Assembly (NCBI GenBank): GCA_028751875.1
Contig: CM054135.1
Location: forward strand, 5,614,891 to 5,678,890
DNA: 64,000 nucleotides
Direction: 5' to 3'
Source: Rapana venosa
Taxonomy: Eukaryota > Mollusca > Gastropoda > Neogastropoda > Muricidae
The notes under the pieces were generated by a model, which worked only from the letters and a program-made list of their open reading frames with translations, did not search any database and had not been told where the DNA came from. Each line of letters begins with the position of its first letter. Within the stretch, counting starts at the first letter, position 1. The position numbers and the translations under genes are program-made. This document shows positions 41,255 to 52,700 of this stretch, in pieces.

Positions 41255-41575
41255 TTGCATTTATACAGCGCGCACTAAGGCATCCACAGAAATAAAACTC
41301 ATGTAATTTTGCGCAAATTTGGTAGGTTTTAATTTGTGTTATTAGTCGTCTGCTAGCTTCTTCACCACACTAACTATGCATGTGTACGATTCGCGTCTTA
41401 AGTACAACACAGTAGAAACACGATCAATCCTCATTTGATGATCATTTCTAACTTTCCCTAATAACCTGCTATTGCTTTATCTCTTTATCTCTTCAATCCT
41501 AAAAAGCAGTAAATAGTGTATTTTTTCATACTTTAAAAAAATCTGTGAAAATCAATCTAGTCACCTCACCGTCAC
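41255..41575 (-). repeat. Long inverted repeat, right arm
   Basis: Reverse complement partner of 40247-40665, about 75-85% alike in the anchored blocks by eye. It lies just upstream of the putative DBR1 leader exon. Confidence 0.8.
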
Positions 41576-41584
41576 CTACCCGTA

Positions 41585-41618
41585 GTATCTATCTATCTAT
41601 CTATCAGATAGATAGATC
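41585..41618. repeat. (ATCT)n with inverted (GATA)n
   Basis: atctatctatctatc directly followed by agatagatagat, a perfect small hairpin. Confidence 0.9.
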
Positions 41619-41970
41619 ACTGCTTTGTATAATATGATCACTCTACTGCTGCCACCGGCAATCAATCAATCTTTGCCTGAAAACGTTGACAAACTCTCTA
41701 CCATTTCCGACACCTCGATTGAGCCAAGCAAACCCAAATCCAAGTTCACATAAACAGGTACGTCTTTGTGAAGCCCAGGTGTTTTTCCCCTTGACATCTT
41801 ACAGCAGCATTAACAGAGAGAGGATATCTATTGATTTCACTATAAACAAGATCATTAGGTGTACGTCTATCTAAGCCTATCTAAGCTTAAAAACTGCTTT
41901 AAAGCAAAGAGGTCCACTGATTCACAATGTGTTACAACTGCATTCAGTTTCCAAATTTCTGCACCATTTA
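41619..41970. other. Non-coding sequence
   Basis: No feature recognised. Confidence 0.4.
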
Positions 41971-41972
41971 AA

Positions 41973-42022
<50 letters not shown>

Positions 42023-42090
42023 GAGAGAGAGAGAGGGAGAGAGAGAGAGATTGTTTATTCATAGAGAGAGAGGACAGAGAATGACAATGA
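41971..42090. repeat. (GA)n microsatellite
   Basis: GA repeat of about 75 bases plus flanking GA-rich sequence. Confidence 0.9.
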
Positions 42091-42155
42091 CAATGACAAA
42101 TTATTTATTTCGAGGATAATGAATAAGCACCCATGTGCTTTTGTAGATCAGTCCT
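42091..42155 (-). mobile_element. SINE family A 3' tail fragment
   Basis: aaattatttatttcgagg, ataatgaataagcacccatg, tgcttttgtag. Here too the tail is next to a GA array, as at 14011 and 19955. Confidence 0.65.
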
Positions 42156-42309
42156 GAGAGAGAGACCGAATGAGGAGGCAAACAGTTAAACTGACAGATA
42201 GGTTGGTTCTCTAAAGATGATTGACAGCAAAACAAATGGTCTCACAAATAAGCAAGTTATTATTTTAAATAAATAGACAAAAATAAAAGGTTATATCGAT
42301 CTATCAGAA

Positions 42310-42610
42310 ATTCCTCATTTATCTCATCATCTGCTCCATAAGCCCTCCAGGATGTTTGGGCACTGCAGTGATGAACGTTGCACTAGTTGGTTCCATTTGC
42401 GCGAATTGTGGGCAAGTGCTGGGTTGTGGAGAAGCTCTTCCGGTCATTCATGGATGTTGTCTGCCATTTCTTCTTCGCCTGCCTCATCTTTCTTCCCTGC
42501 ATGTTCCTTGAGTATGGTCTGGAGAGCCCATCTGATCTTGTCACTGCGATACTATTTCGAGCTTTCTTTTCTGACTGTAGTCGCACGGTCTTCGTAGTCC
42601 TTTTCTTGTT
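42310..42610 (-). pseudogene. RTE-type LINE C-terminal fragment
   Basis: Minus frames read SDGLSRPYSRNMQGRKMRQ and KKKWQTTSMNDRKSF, corresponding to the C-terminal 'GLAKTIL-GTV-G-RR-GRQRRKWADDI' segment of the element at 51.3-53.1 kb. Short and degenerate. Confidence 0.55.
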
Positions 42611-42930
42611 GGGTGATGGTTTGTCTTTATGCTGATATTTTGTTGTGTTGTGGTTGTCTTGTTGTGTGTTGTGTGTGCTGTTGTGTGTGTGTGAGGTTTG
42701 TGTGTGTTGTTGTGGTGCATTTTCACTTACATACTAACATACACTCAGTTGAGTGGAAGCATGGTTTGGTGTTACCTTGCCCTGCTCTTTCTCAGGTGTG
42801 ATTTATCACAAGACTCAGTGAAAACCCAATTGAGGCCTAACCAGTCCACCTGACCATCCGCACTCCCTATTCTCAGCTGTGATCACAGACTCAGGTGAAA
42901 GACCCTGTGAGGCCTTACCAGTCCCCACCT
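42611..42930. other. Non-coding, GT-rich then repeat-like sequence
   Basis: Contains a phrase repeated internally (ctcaggtg.gatttatcacaagactcagtgaaa versus ctcagctgtgatcacagactcaggtgaaa). No gene. Confidence 0.4.
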
Positions 42931-42934
42931 GGAC

Positions 42935-43400
42935 AAAGTATAATCATCATTAACCATTACACCCAGTGGTGTGTAGGGCAGCAACAAAGCGCTTCCACTC
43001 CTGTCTATCTTGGGCCAACCTAGTCACTGATCCCCAAGCCTTCATCTCACTTTCTACAGTCCTCCTCCCCGTTGCTTTTGGTCTTCCTTTCTTTCTCCAT
43101 CCTTCTGGGGTCCAGTGCAATGCTGTTCTTGTGATTAACTGTGGGTCTCTTCGGAGGATGTGCCCAATCCACTTCCCCCGTCGTCTGGTGATGATGGTTC
43201 CCATGTCTTCCCGCCTGCATCTCCGTAGTAGGTCTTCATTGGAAATCTTCTCTGGCCAATAGATCCGGACAATTCTTCGAAGGCATATGGTGTGAAAGGA
43301 TCGAAGTTTGGTAAGATCTGCTTCCGTCATCCTCCAGCACTCAGAACCGTACAGGAGCGTAGATACAACACAGTTCTGGTATAGCTTCAGCTTGGTGTAA
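42935..43400 (-). pseudogene. RTE-type LINE 3' end
   Basis: Minus frame: MTEADLTKLRSFHTICLRRI, NEDLLRRCRREDMGTI, RRGKWIGHILRRDPQLITR, ALHWTPEGWRKKGRPKATG, WKRFVAALHTTGCNG. It is nearly collinear with 61690-62126 on plus and better preserved. Confidence 0.85.
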
Positions 43401-44430
43401 CAAAGTATATTGATGATTTATTAACCCTGACTGACGTGTACATACATATTCCAGCTAGTCCTTTAATGATTTAAAACAAAACAACCCCGACATACATAGT
43501 CCTAGTCCTTAACACCACATTTTATAAGTACACTAGCATTGTAAGGTTCAGTCAGAAGTAGTGCTTTATTTGCTTTATTTTTTTATGCGATTTTTTTTCT
43601 CTCTTTCGAGAGAATGGTGTAAGGAAAACAACTATTACTTTTAGATGAGTAGAGGTATTCTCCCTTGATCATGACCAGCCACATGGTGCACTTCCTGAAA
43701 GATTGAGGCCAGCTTGCTCACTATACAATTTTTTCTGGGAATAAGGGAGGAAGGAGGGGTATAATTGGAGGGGGGGGTGTAATGTGTGGGTATCCATACA
43801 TTTAGGTAATATCATATGGATGTGTAGATATGTATGTTTGCTTCTGTTTATTTTGGAGATCTGTAAATATAAAGATGTTTGGGGGGGGGGGGGGGGGGGG
43901 GTTCTCACTGAAAAAGAGGTCCCTGTATGACAAAGTAAGACAGATGCCAAGTTTTTACGTAAGTAAAACCTGGCATGAATAGCAGAATAAACGATTATTG
44001 AATTGTTCAAGCCTGGGCGATTTTTTAATGGGATGTCTTCCAGTTGTTTGAGGCAATACTCCACTTTCTTTTCTTTTCAACTAAAAGAAAGAAAAGGAAA
44101 GACACTTTTCACAGAAATCAGAGAAATGATAATCAGAGCTGAATGGGGATATGAACGTGTACCTGCATCTTACAATTTTACATCAAAAGAAGGAACGCAG
44201 TACTATTCAATGGTAACTGAATTTTGGATACTAAGAAAAATTAATACTGATAGCCAAAGTATTTTGAGCATTGCTAAAATGGGGGGAAAAAACACTGCAA
44301 TTTCTGTGAGAAAGGAACAAGAGTAATAAAGTGTAATATATTTCGGGAATGGGATGCAGTGAAGAGTAATACTATGGGTGGCGTTATTTCATCTCTTGGG
44401 ATAGGGGGGGGGGTAATGAAGTGTAATACT
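43401..44430. other. Non-coding sequence with G runs
   Basis: Poly-G at 43877-43900. No gene recognised; short plus frames at 44003-44326 show no domain. Confidence 0.45.
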
Positions 44431-44434
44431 ATGG

Positions 44435-44980
44435 ATGGCTTTATGCCAGCATCATCTATCCACTCCCTTCAACAAATACACAAATCTGCATCTCAAGAAG
44501 TCCTCAAAAAGAAAAAAAATCTTAGCATATTACTCATCTCTTGCAATCTCTCCACTGGTTGCCTGTGCCACAGAAGTAAACTATAAGATTAGTACCCTCT
44601 GTTACAAATGCCTCCACAAAACAGCACCTTCCTACCTCTGTGAATGTCTTCACCTGTACACACCTTCTCATTCTCTCTGCTCTGCTGCAGATACCTTGTG
44701 CTTAAGAATACCAGTCCACCATTGGCGGTCACTCTTTCTCTGTTTCTGGTCCATCCTTCTGAAATGACCTCCCTCTCTCCCTTGCCAAAAGCCTTCTTAT
44801 GACGCTTTTAAATCTGACCTCAAGACACATTTATTTCAAACCTAAGATTCTCCCCTCTTGTTCCATCTCATTTTTGTCCCTGCCCTTAACAGCCCAAACC
44901 CCATCACCATGCCAAGTGTATAACCATCTGAGCACTTTGATTTGTTGATTTACAAGATTCAGCACTATATAAATTCCATA

Positions 44981-45017
<37 letters not shown>

Positions 45018-45020
45018 GTG
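44435..45020 (+). mobile_element. CR1-type LINE 3' end with (ATT)n tail
   Basis: Frame-broken C-terminus (SIHSLQQIHKSA, SCNLSTGCLCHRS, KCLHKTAPSYLCECLHLYT, SAADTLCLRI), tail cagcactatataaattcc at about 44961, then (ATT)n at 44985-45017. Confidence 0.8.
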
Positions 45021-45195
45021 TGGGTGTGTGCGTGGGTGCATGCTTTGTGTAAACATTTGAATTTGTTTTAAAAAATCTATTAATTGTAAATGGCTGCATG
45101 TGAATGAGTGTGATGAATGAAAGCCCTTTGGTTTGTTTTTTGCAAGATATGGTGCTATATAAATTCCATGCATTATTATTATTATTATCATAATC
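45020..45195 (+). mobile_element. CR1-type LINE tail, second copy with (ATT)n
   Basis: Only the tail: GT-rich start, aatttgttttaaaaaatctattaa without the coding part, ggtgctatataaattccatg, (ATT)n. Placed directly behind the previous copy's array. Confidence 0.75.
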
Positions 45196-45199
45196 ATTA

Positions 45200-45905
45200 T
45201 TATTTCAGCACTGGGAGGTAATGAAGTGCAAAACTATGGGTGGCTTTATTTCAGCACTGGGGGTGGGGGTGTAATGAAGTGTAATAGTATGGGTGGCTTT
45301 GTTTCAGGCCTGGGGTTGTAATAAGATGTGATACTATGGATGGCTTTTTTTTGGCACTGGGGGTGGGGGTGTAGTGAAGTGTAATACTATAGGTGGCTTT
45401 ATTTCAGCACAGAGAGAAGGGGAGGGGGGGATATAATGAAGTGTAACATTACAGGTGGCTTTATTTGGGGGTGGGGGGGGGGGTGGAATGAAGTGTGATA
45501 CTGTAGGTGTCTTTATTTCAACATGGGTGGGAATGGAGTGGGGTGGGGTGTAATAAAGTGTGATACTTTGAGTGGCTGTCTTCCAGAATGGAGGGTGGGG
45601 GTGTAATGATGTGTAATACTATGGTTGGCTTTATTTTACTACTGCAGGGCGTAATGAAGTATAATACTATGGGTAGCTCTGTCTCAGCAGGGGTGGGGAT
45701 TGGGTGGGGCCTGGGTGGGGTGTAATGAAGTGTGATTGAGTAGCTTTTCTCCAGTATGGAAGGTAATACTATGAGTGGCTTTATTTTAATACTGGAAAGG
45801 GGGGGGGGGGGTAGTTGAAGTGTAAAAACTTTGGGTGGCTTTATTTCAGCCATGGTGGTGGTGGGGGGGGGGGAATTAAGTTAAATTTTGGGGGTGGTTT
45901 TTATA
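45200..45905. repeat. ~50-bp G-rich minisatellite
   Basis: About twelve irregular units on 'aatgaagtgtaatactatggg', 'tggctttatttcagcac' and a variable G run such as ggggtgggggtgt. Unit length varies mostly through the G run. The first unit-like sequence already appears at 44360-44450. Confidence 0.85.
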
Positions 45906-46800
45906 GATAATTATGGCAAGGTACTTGAAAAGTCATACAGGTTAACTTCTCATCTAGTTTGTACTTAAGGTATCACAATGGCTCCTAGGTGGGATGAGTG
46001 AGTCAAGAGTGCATATTCTGGTGACCCCTGAGGATTTTGCAACAACATAATAATTATGTGTGGGGAAGTGTTTTAGTCATGGTCATGCTTTATGTGGCTT
46101 TATTTCACTTGTAGGGTGGTTTTGTTATGATTGTATCTTTAATATGGCTTTGTAAAGGGTAGTTTCATTTTGGTGATTGTTTTTTTAGGGTGGCTTTACA
46201 TCACCTGTAGGGTGGTTTCATTATGATTGTATTTTTAAGGTGGATTTTTTATTCTCACCTGAAGGATGGTTTTCTTACGGTGGTTGTGCAGTAGATGGCT
46301 TTATTTTTACCATGGGGAGGGATGGTAGTAGTTTTAAGGTGGCTTTATTTTACCCTTAGAAGGGGACGTTGTATGATGGTTGTACTTTTAAGATGGTTTT
46401 ATTTTACCCATGAAGGGAATGCGTTTTTATTATATTTTGAATGACTTTACTTGCACAAGCTGTTGCTGGTTTATTCTGGTGGTTGTTTATTGAAATGCTT
46501 TATTGCACATGTAGTTTGTGAGTTTATTGTGATAGCTGCATATAATGGCTTTATTTCACACGTGATTGTGGGTTCACTACAATAGCTTTTTTTTAAAGGA
46601 TGCCTTTATTTCACTTGAAGTTGTGGGCTTATCACGCAGGTTGTATTTTGGATGGCTTTATGATATCTCAGGTATCAAGGTGGATTGATTTTGACAGTTC
46701 TATGGCCGTTTTTTCATCTGTAGAGTTAGGTTTAATGCAACGGTTCATTTTGAAGGGGTTTGTTTCACATGTGGTGAAGGTTTAATATAGCTGTGGTCAT
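45906..46800. repeat. Diverged minisatellite field
   Basis: Loose units around 'tggctttatttcac', 'tgtagggtggttt' and 'attatgattgtatttttaag', about 45-60 bases each. It links the G-rich array on the left with the 47-bp array on the right. Confidence 0.6.
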
Positions 46801-46807
46801 TTACATG

Positions 46808-46970
46808 GCTCTACCATGGACGTCACAGTCGAGTGGTCAAGACTGTTTGACTCAATCCCATGTTTATTTGAAGTCTTGTGTTTGAATCTTGGCAGTGTCT
46901 AGTGAATTAAGGGTGGGGATTTTTACCATCTCCCAGGTCAGCTTGCCAGTGAAGACCTGCTAGTGCGTTT
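46808..46970 (+). mobile_element. SINE family D 5' half
   Basis: Head cacagtcgagtggtcaagac, B box region cttgtgtttgaatcttgg, gaattaagggtggggattt, ctcccaggtcagc. It interrupts the minisatellite field. Confidence 0.75.
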
Positions 46971-47459
46971 TGATGACAGGTTTATTGGGACAGTCGTATT
47001 TTGGACAACTTTATTTCACAGGTTACGTCAGGTTTATTACAACAGTTGCACTTTAGACAACTTCAACATTATGGTAGGTTTATTAGGACAGTTGCATTTT
47101 AGATGGAACATTATGGCAGGTTTATTAGGTCAGTTGTATTTTAGATGACTTCACACATTATGGCAGGTTTATTAGGACAGTTGCATTTTAAATGGCTTCA
47201 CACATTATGGTAGGTTTATTAGGTCAGTTGTATTTTTAGATGTCTTCACACTTTATGGCAGGTTTATTAGGACAGTTGCATTTTAGACGACTTCACACAT
47301 TATGGCAGGTTTATTAGGACAGTTTCATTTTAGATGATTTCACACATTATGGCAGGTTTATTAGGACAGTTGCATTTTTGATGCTTCACACTTAGGCGGT
47401 TTTTTTAGGAAAATTGCTTTTAAAAGCTTCACACTTATGGCAGGTTTATTTGGGGATTT
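46971..47459. repeat. ~47-bp minisatellite running into a gap
   Basis: Eight or nine units of the type 'ttatggcaggtttattagga' plus 'cagttgcattttagatgact' plus tcacaca. The array continues to the N gap, which is probably there because of it. Confidence 0.9.
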
Positions 47460-47959
47460 NNNNNNNNNNNNNNNNNNNNNNNNNNNNNNNNNNNNNNNNN
47501 NNNNNNNNNNNNNNNNNNNNNNNNNNNNNNNNNNNNNNNNNNNNNNNNNNNNNNNNNNNNNNNNNNNNNNNNNNNNNNNNNNNNNNNNNNNNNNNNNNNN
47601 NNNNNNNNNNNNNNNNNNNNNNNNNNNNNNNNNNNNNNNNNNNNNNNNNNNNNNNNNNNNNNNNNNNNNNNNNNNNNNNNNNNNNNNNNNNNNNNNNNNN
47701 NNNNNNNNNNNNNNNNNNNNNNNNNNNNNNNNNNNNNNNNNNNNNNNNNNNNNNNNNNNNNNNNNNNNNNNNNNNNNNNNNNNNNNNNNNNNNNNNNNNN
47801 NNNNNNNNNNNNNNNNNNNNNNNNNNNNNNNNNNNNNNNNNNNNNNNNNNNNNNNNNNNNNNNNNNNNNNNNNNNNNNNNNNNNNNNNNNNNNNNNNNNN
47901 NNNNNNNNNNNNNNNNNNNNNNNNNNNNNNNNNNNNNNNNNNNNNNNNNNNNNNNNNNN
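47460..47959. other. Assembly gap (500 N)
   Basis: Exactly 500 N, a placeholder. Confidence 1.
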
Positions 47960-48084
47960 ACGGTGTTAATGCATAAATATAAAATGCAACTAACTTTATC
48001 ATATGATTTTTAAACTGTTTTCATGGTGTAGTTTTGGTCATTATCCGCGATCCCTTCCTGGGGGCCATGGTCCAGTGAATAAAC

Positions 48085-48098
48085 AAAACACACACACA

Positions 48099-48155
<57 letters not shown>

Positions 48156-48167
48156 ACACAAACACAC

Positions 48168-48216
<49 letters not shown>

Positions 48217-48221
48217 CACAC

Positions 48222-48252
<31 letters not shown>

Positions 48253-48279
48253 CACACACACACACACCACACACACACA

Positions 48280-48308
<29 letters not shown>
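48085..48308. repeat. (CA)n then (TC)n microsatellite
   Basis: About 195 bases of CA repeats followed by 28 bases of TC. Confidence 0.95.
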
Positions 48309-48312
<4 letters not shown>

Positions 48313-48553
48313 CTGCTTCGTCCATCATAATATTTTTTTTCTCCCTCGCAGGCTTCCACCGATTATGCTTTCACTCCTACACAAAGTACTAATAAGCTTC
48401 ATTTCCTTTAAGAGTTGAAAACAAATCCGCTCCTCACTCTTGTAATATATTGAAAGTTTCGGCCACCAACAGTTGTTTTGTCCTATGGTTCTAAACAAGT
48501 CATTTTCTGTCGGACGGTTTTATCTTAATAAATTAGGACATAGATTATACTAG

Positions 48554-48559
48554 TTTATT
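48554..48559 (-). promoter_or_regulatory. Candidate polyadenylation signal of the receptor gene
   Basis: AATAAA on the minus strand, about 65 bases after the receptor stop codon at 48624. Nothing else supports it. Confidence 0.35.
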
Positions 48560-48623
48560 TTTCTTGAAGGACGCTAAAAAAATCCTGATAGCAGCCTAAC
48601 GGACATAAAAATGTGGTCCTTTT

Positions 48624-49773
48624 TCAAGGCGAAAGTAACCGAATGTAAACTATTTCACTGACGGCAACAAAATCGTGCAGAAGTCGTTTGAATTCCTGCC
48701 TGAACCGGCGGCCACTGATGCAGTAGAGGAGGAAGTTGATGGCGTGGTTGGTGTACATGAGGTTGTCCACGAAGGCATGGGTCAGGCGGGCCTTGGCTCT
48801 CTCCGCGTTGGTCTGGGGCAGCCAGTAATACCTCCTGTACAGCAGCACGATCACCACGGGTGACGTCAGCAAGAGGAAGGTGAAGGACACCAGCAGCAGC
48901 ATCACTGTGATGTTGGTGTTGGTCACGGCTTTCTTTCTGTGCTTTCTTTCTCTCCACTCCTGCTCCTGCTGCTGCTGCCGTCTGCTCTTCTTCCACTGAT
49001 GGTGGAGATGCGCTCTGTCTACTGCTGTTCTTCCTCCTGCCTCAGTAGTTCTGACCTCGCTGGTGCTCAGGTCAGAGTTGGAGGTGTAGACGCTGCTGTT
49101 GTATGTGTCAGCGTCGATGACGATCTTCATGCTGTTCGCTGCGGAAGAAGCCTTCCCGTTCTGCCGATCTGTGAACTGCTTGCTGAACTTCCTCGAGTCC
49201 CGCAGCTGTCTGATGATGAGAGATTTCAGCACGAAAAGAGAAATAAAAGGAAAGAAGCTGTAGATGGAGGCGTCAATCCACGTGTATATTTTCCTCATGA
49301 AAAGTCCACGTCAGGATCTGGATACCACACCTTAAGGATCTTCGAAGCTCCTGAAGGTCCTACCTCCTGTTGAAAAGAATTTGAAAGTTCAGAGCAAAGG
49401 AGAACATCCTAACGCCGTGATGACTTTGCCGGCCGATTTGGGAGTGCAGAGACTCTGCGCCTTCAAGGGGAACCGGACAACGATGAAGCGATCGACCGTC
49501 ATGGCCAGGAGAAGCAACACGGCGAAGTGGATGGAGAAGTAGAAGAGGAAGTTGTGGAAGCCGCAGGTCCAGTCGTTGCGGATGTAGAACTGCGTTGGCC
49601 AGGTAGCCTCGGAGGAGGACGCAGAAGTCCAGGACGAGGATGACGCAGTCCACCACGGCAATGGCGGCCATGTACACGCAGGTGGAAGTGGTGCGCAGAG
49701 CGTGAAGACCAGAGTGACGAAACACAGGACATTGCCCAACACGCCATGGCGACGATGGTAGGGATGTAGATTC
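48624..49773 (-). CDS. Receptor exon with seven transmembrane segments
   Basis: Acceptor tttttttacag before 49773. TM5 to the stop at 48624 is an intact frame of 224 codons from the Met at 49298. TM1 to the second extracellular loop lies in shifting frames between 49773 and 49300, with shifts near 49740, 49695, 49600 and 49410 and one near 49290. Homopolymer-adjacent losses are the likely cause. Intracellular loop 3 is long (about 80 residues) with KSRRQQQQEQEWRERKHRKK near its end. Confidence 0.85.
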
Positions 49774-52700
49774 TGTAAAAAAACAACAACAACAACAACC
49801 CACCCCAATAATGTCAACTTGATACGCTGCAGATTTTGACCAGAATCTTTTTTGTGTGTTTTCGTTCTCGGCTGGAGTTCCGAGTTCACCAGAAGCGTGA
49901 TTTCTGTGTATGCGGCTGTTTTATGCCCACGTTTGGTCAGCCGCATTCCGACTTCGGAGATGGTGTCTCAACATGACACTTGTGGATCGGTGGTCTAGAG
50001 GTAACGCGCCTGTCTAGAATGCGAAAAGTCCGGGTCGGGTGTGTGCGGTGGTTCGTATCCCGTTTGGGCCCGAAATTTTCCCCATCATTAGACCATGAGT
50101 GGTGTCTGGGCGCTAGTCTTTCGGATGAGACGATAAACCGGGGTCCCGTGTGTTTACACAAAATTTTCAGCGCACGTAAAAGAACCCACGGCAACAAGAG
50201 AGTTGTTCCCTGGAAAAATTCTTAGAAAAAAGCCACTCTGATAGGGAAACAAATACAGTTGCAGACCAAAAGAAAAAAAAAAGGGTGCGCTGCTTTGTGG
50301 CGACGCGCTCTCCCCGGGGGAGCAGCCGAATTTCACGCAGAGAATCTCGTGACTTAAAGTGGTATTTAAAAAAACAAACAAAAATAACAAAAAAAAATAA
50401 TGTGCATGAGTTTTAAAAGTTTGTCATCTGTTCAATCTGCACGAAATGGCATTCTTGTCCAAAAGGCAGAACAAGTTTTTAACGGGTGTACAAGATATTT
50501 CTCCGTGCTTTCGCACACAGGGCCTCGGTTTATAGTCTTATCCGAAGGACATTGACATACAAGTCGATTCTTTTGTAAAACTGAGAAGAAAGCGCAAGGC
50601 TAGAATGAAATCAGGAACATTATGGTTTAACTCTAGGTAAGGTGAACGCCTTAAAACCATCTTCAAATTTCCTTCTTTAACTCATGTTGATACTCTTAAT
50701 GATTTTTTTCTTTCAGAGGCCGTAAGTGTACGTGGTTTTAAAGGTAATAGAAATGAAATCAGCTGGCAGAAGAATGTCTAAAGGAAGCCAGCTTTGTGTG
50801 TGTTCTAATTGTTTGACCACAGAAGGCCATACTCCGAGATAGGATTATTTAATGAATACATTTGATGTCACAATGAATCACATAGTTAGAACAGAATGCT
50901 ACACTGCACAGCCTGAAATACGCTGAATTGAAATTAAAAAAAGTCCTAGGCTTCTTCTGAAAGCTTTAATTATATCACTAAAGATTAAAAAATATATTCT
51001 TGCCAATGAATATGACCAATATGAACGGGTTGACGACATTTACAGCTTTTAACTTTCACTCACAACTAATTTGAATTAAAAAATGATAAAGAGAAAAAGT
51101 ATATAATCCTCCTACGCAGAAAGAAAACCTAATGAAAACAGTGACCGTTTACGTGCCTTGGGCCCCAGTTCACCCAGCTGTAAATGGGTACCTGCCTCTT
51201 TAGGGTCAGGGAAGGTAAAGTTAGCGAGGAGAGGAGATGGGCTCCGCCCTCAATATGCTGGCCTCTAGAGAAGAACACTACAGGAGCAGATGAGTACAGA
51301 GAAGTAAAGAGAAGATCAGAGAAACATGAGGAAGACCAAGGAGGATGGATAGAGAAACAATGTACAGAAATCGAAGACATCCTGACAAAGAATAATAGCA
51401 GAAGAGCATACCAGATTGTGAAAGAGCTCACCAAACAGAAACAGGCAAGAGTCAGTAACACCAGGACAAGAAGGAATTGCCTAACAGAAAAGAAGGAAAT
51501 CGTTGGCAGAATGACGGAATACTGTTCCGAACTCTACAATTATCAGACACTAGGCGACCCCAGCGTACTTGCAAGCCAGCCTCATCGAATAAAGACAACT
51601 TCCCAATTCTACACGAGGAAGTAGAAGTGCAATTAGATCGCTGAAGAAAGGAAAATCAGCAGGAATCGACAACATCCCAGCAGAGCTGATCCAACACGGG
51701 GGATAAGCAGTGGCAGACATCCTTACAAGTATCTGCACAAGATCTGGCAGCCCGGGGAGTGGCCTACACCATGGACTCAATCACTTCATCATCACTCTCC
51801 CCAAGAAAGGAAATCTCCAGCAGTGCCAAAACTACAGGACAATCAGCCTCATAAATCATGCAGTAAAGTCATGCTGAAGTGATCCTGAACAGGCTGAAAC
51901 CACAGGCAGAAGAGATCATTGCCGAAGAGCAGGCCGGTTTCCGCCCAAATAGAAGCACCACAGAACAGATATTCAACCTGAGGTTTGTGTGAGAAATACA
52001 GCCAGCATCAGCAAGACCATCTTCCACGTCTTCATTGATTTTAAGAAGGCCTTCGATAGAGTATGGCATGACGCTCTGTGGGCCACCATGAACAAATTCA
52101 ACATGGCCAGAAGCTGATTCAAACCATCAAGGAACTCTACTCAAGGCACCAGTGCAGTACTCGTACAGGGCACGGTAGGGGAATGGTTCGTACCTCAGTT
52201 GGGGTCCGACAGGGATGTCTGCTGTCGCCGACACTGTTTAACATTTTCCTTGAACGCATCATGACTGACGCCTTGAAGACCACACAGGCACAGTCAGCAT
52301 TGGAGGGCGAACAATCACCAACCTCAGGTTTGCCGATGACATTGACGGTATGGCAGGAAATGAAGAGGAATTGGCCAACCTAGTGAAGCAACTGGACGAA
52401 ATATCCTCACGATACGGCATGGAAATCAGCGCCGAGAAAACCAAGCTCATGTCAAACAGTGCCCAGCCAATCACCACCAAGATCACTCTCAGCGGAAAAG
52501 AACTGGAGACAGTTGACCATTTCAGGTACCTTGAAGCCATCATAAGTAAGGTAGGATCGAAGACCGAAATCATAGCAAGAGCGGCACAAACAGCAGCAGC
52601 AATGGAAAGACTGAAGACCATATGGAGAGACAGAAACATCCCTCTCGGAACCAAGGTAAAGTTACTAAACGCGCTAGTCATCTCAATCATGCTTTACGCA

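Noticed and set aside
42352..42635. Plus-strand short proteins
   Set aside because: Antisense shadows of an RTE C-terminal fragment.
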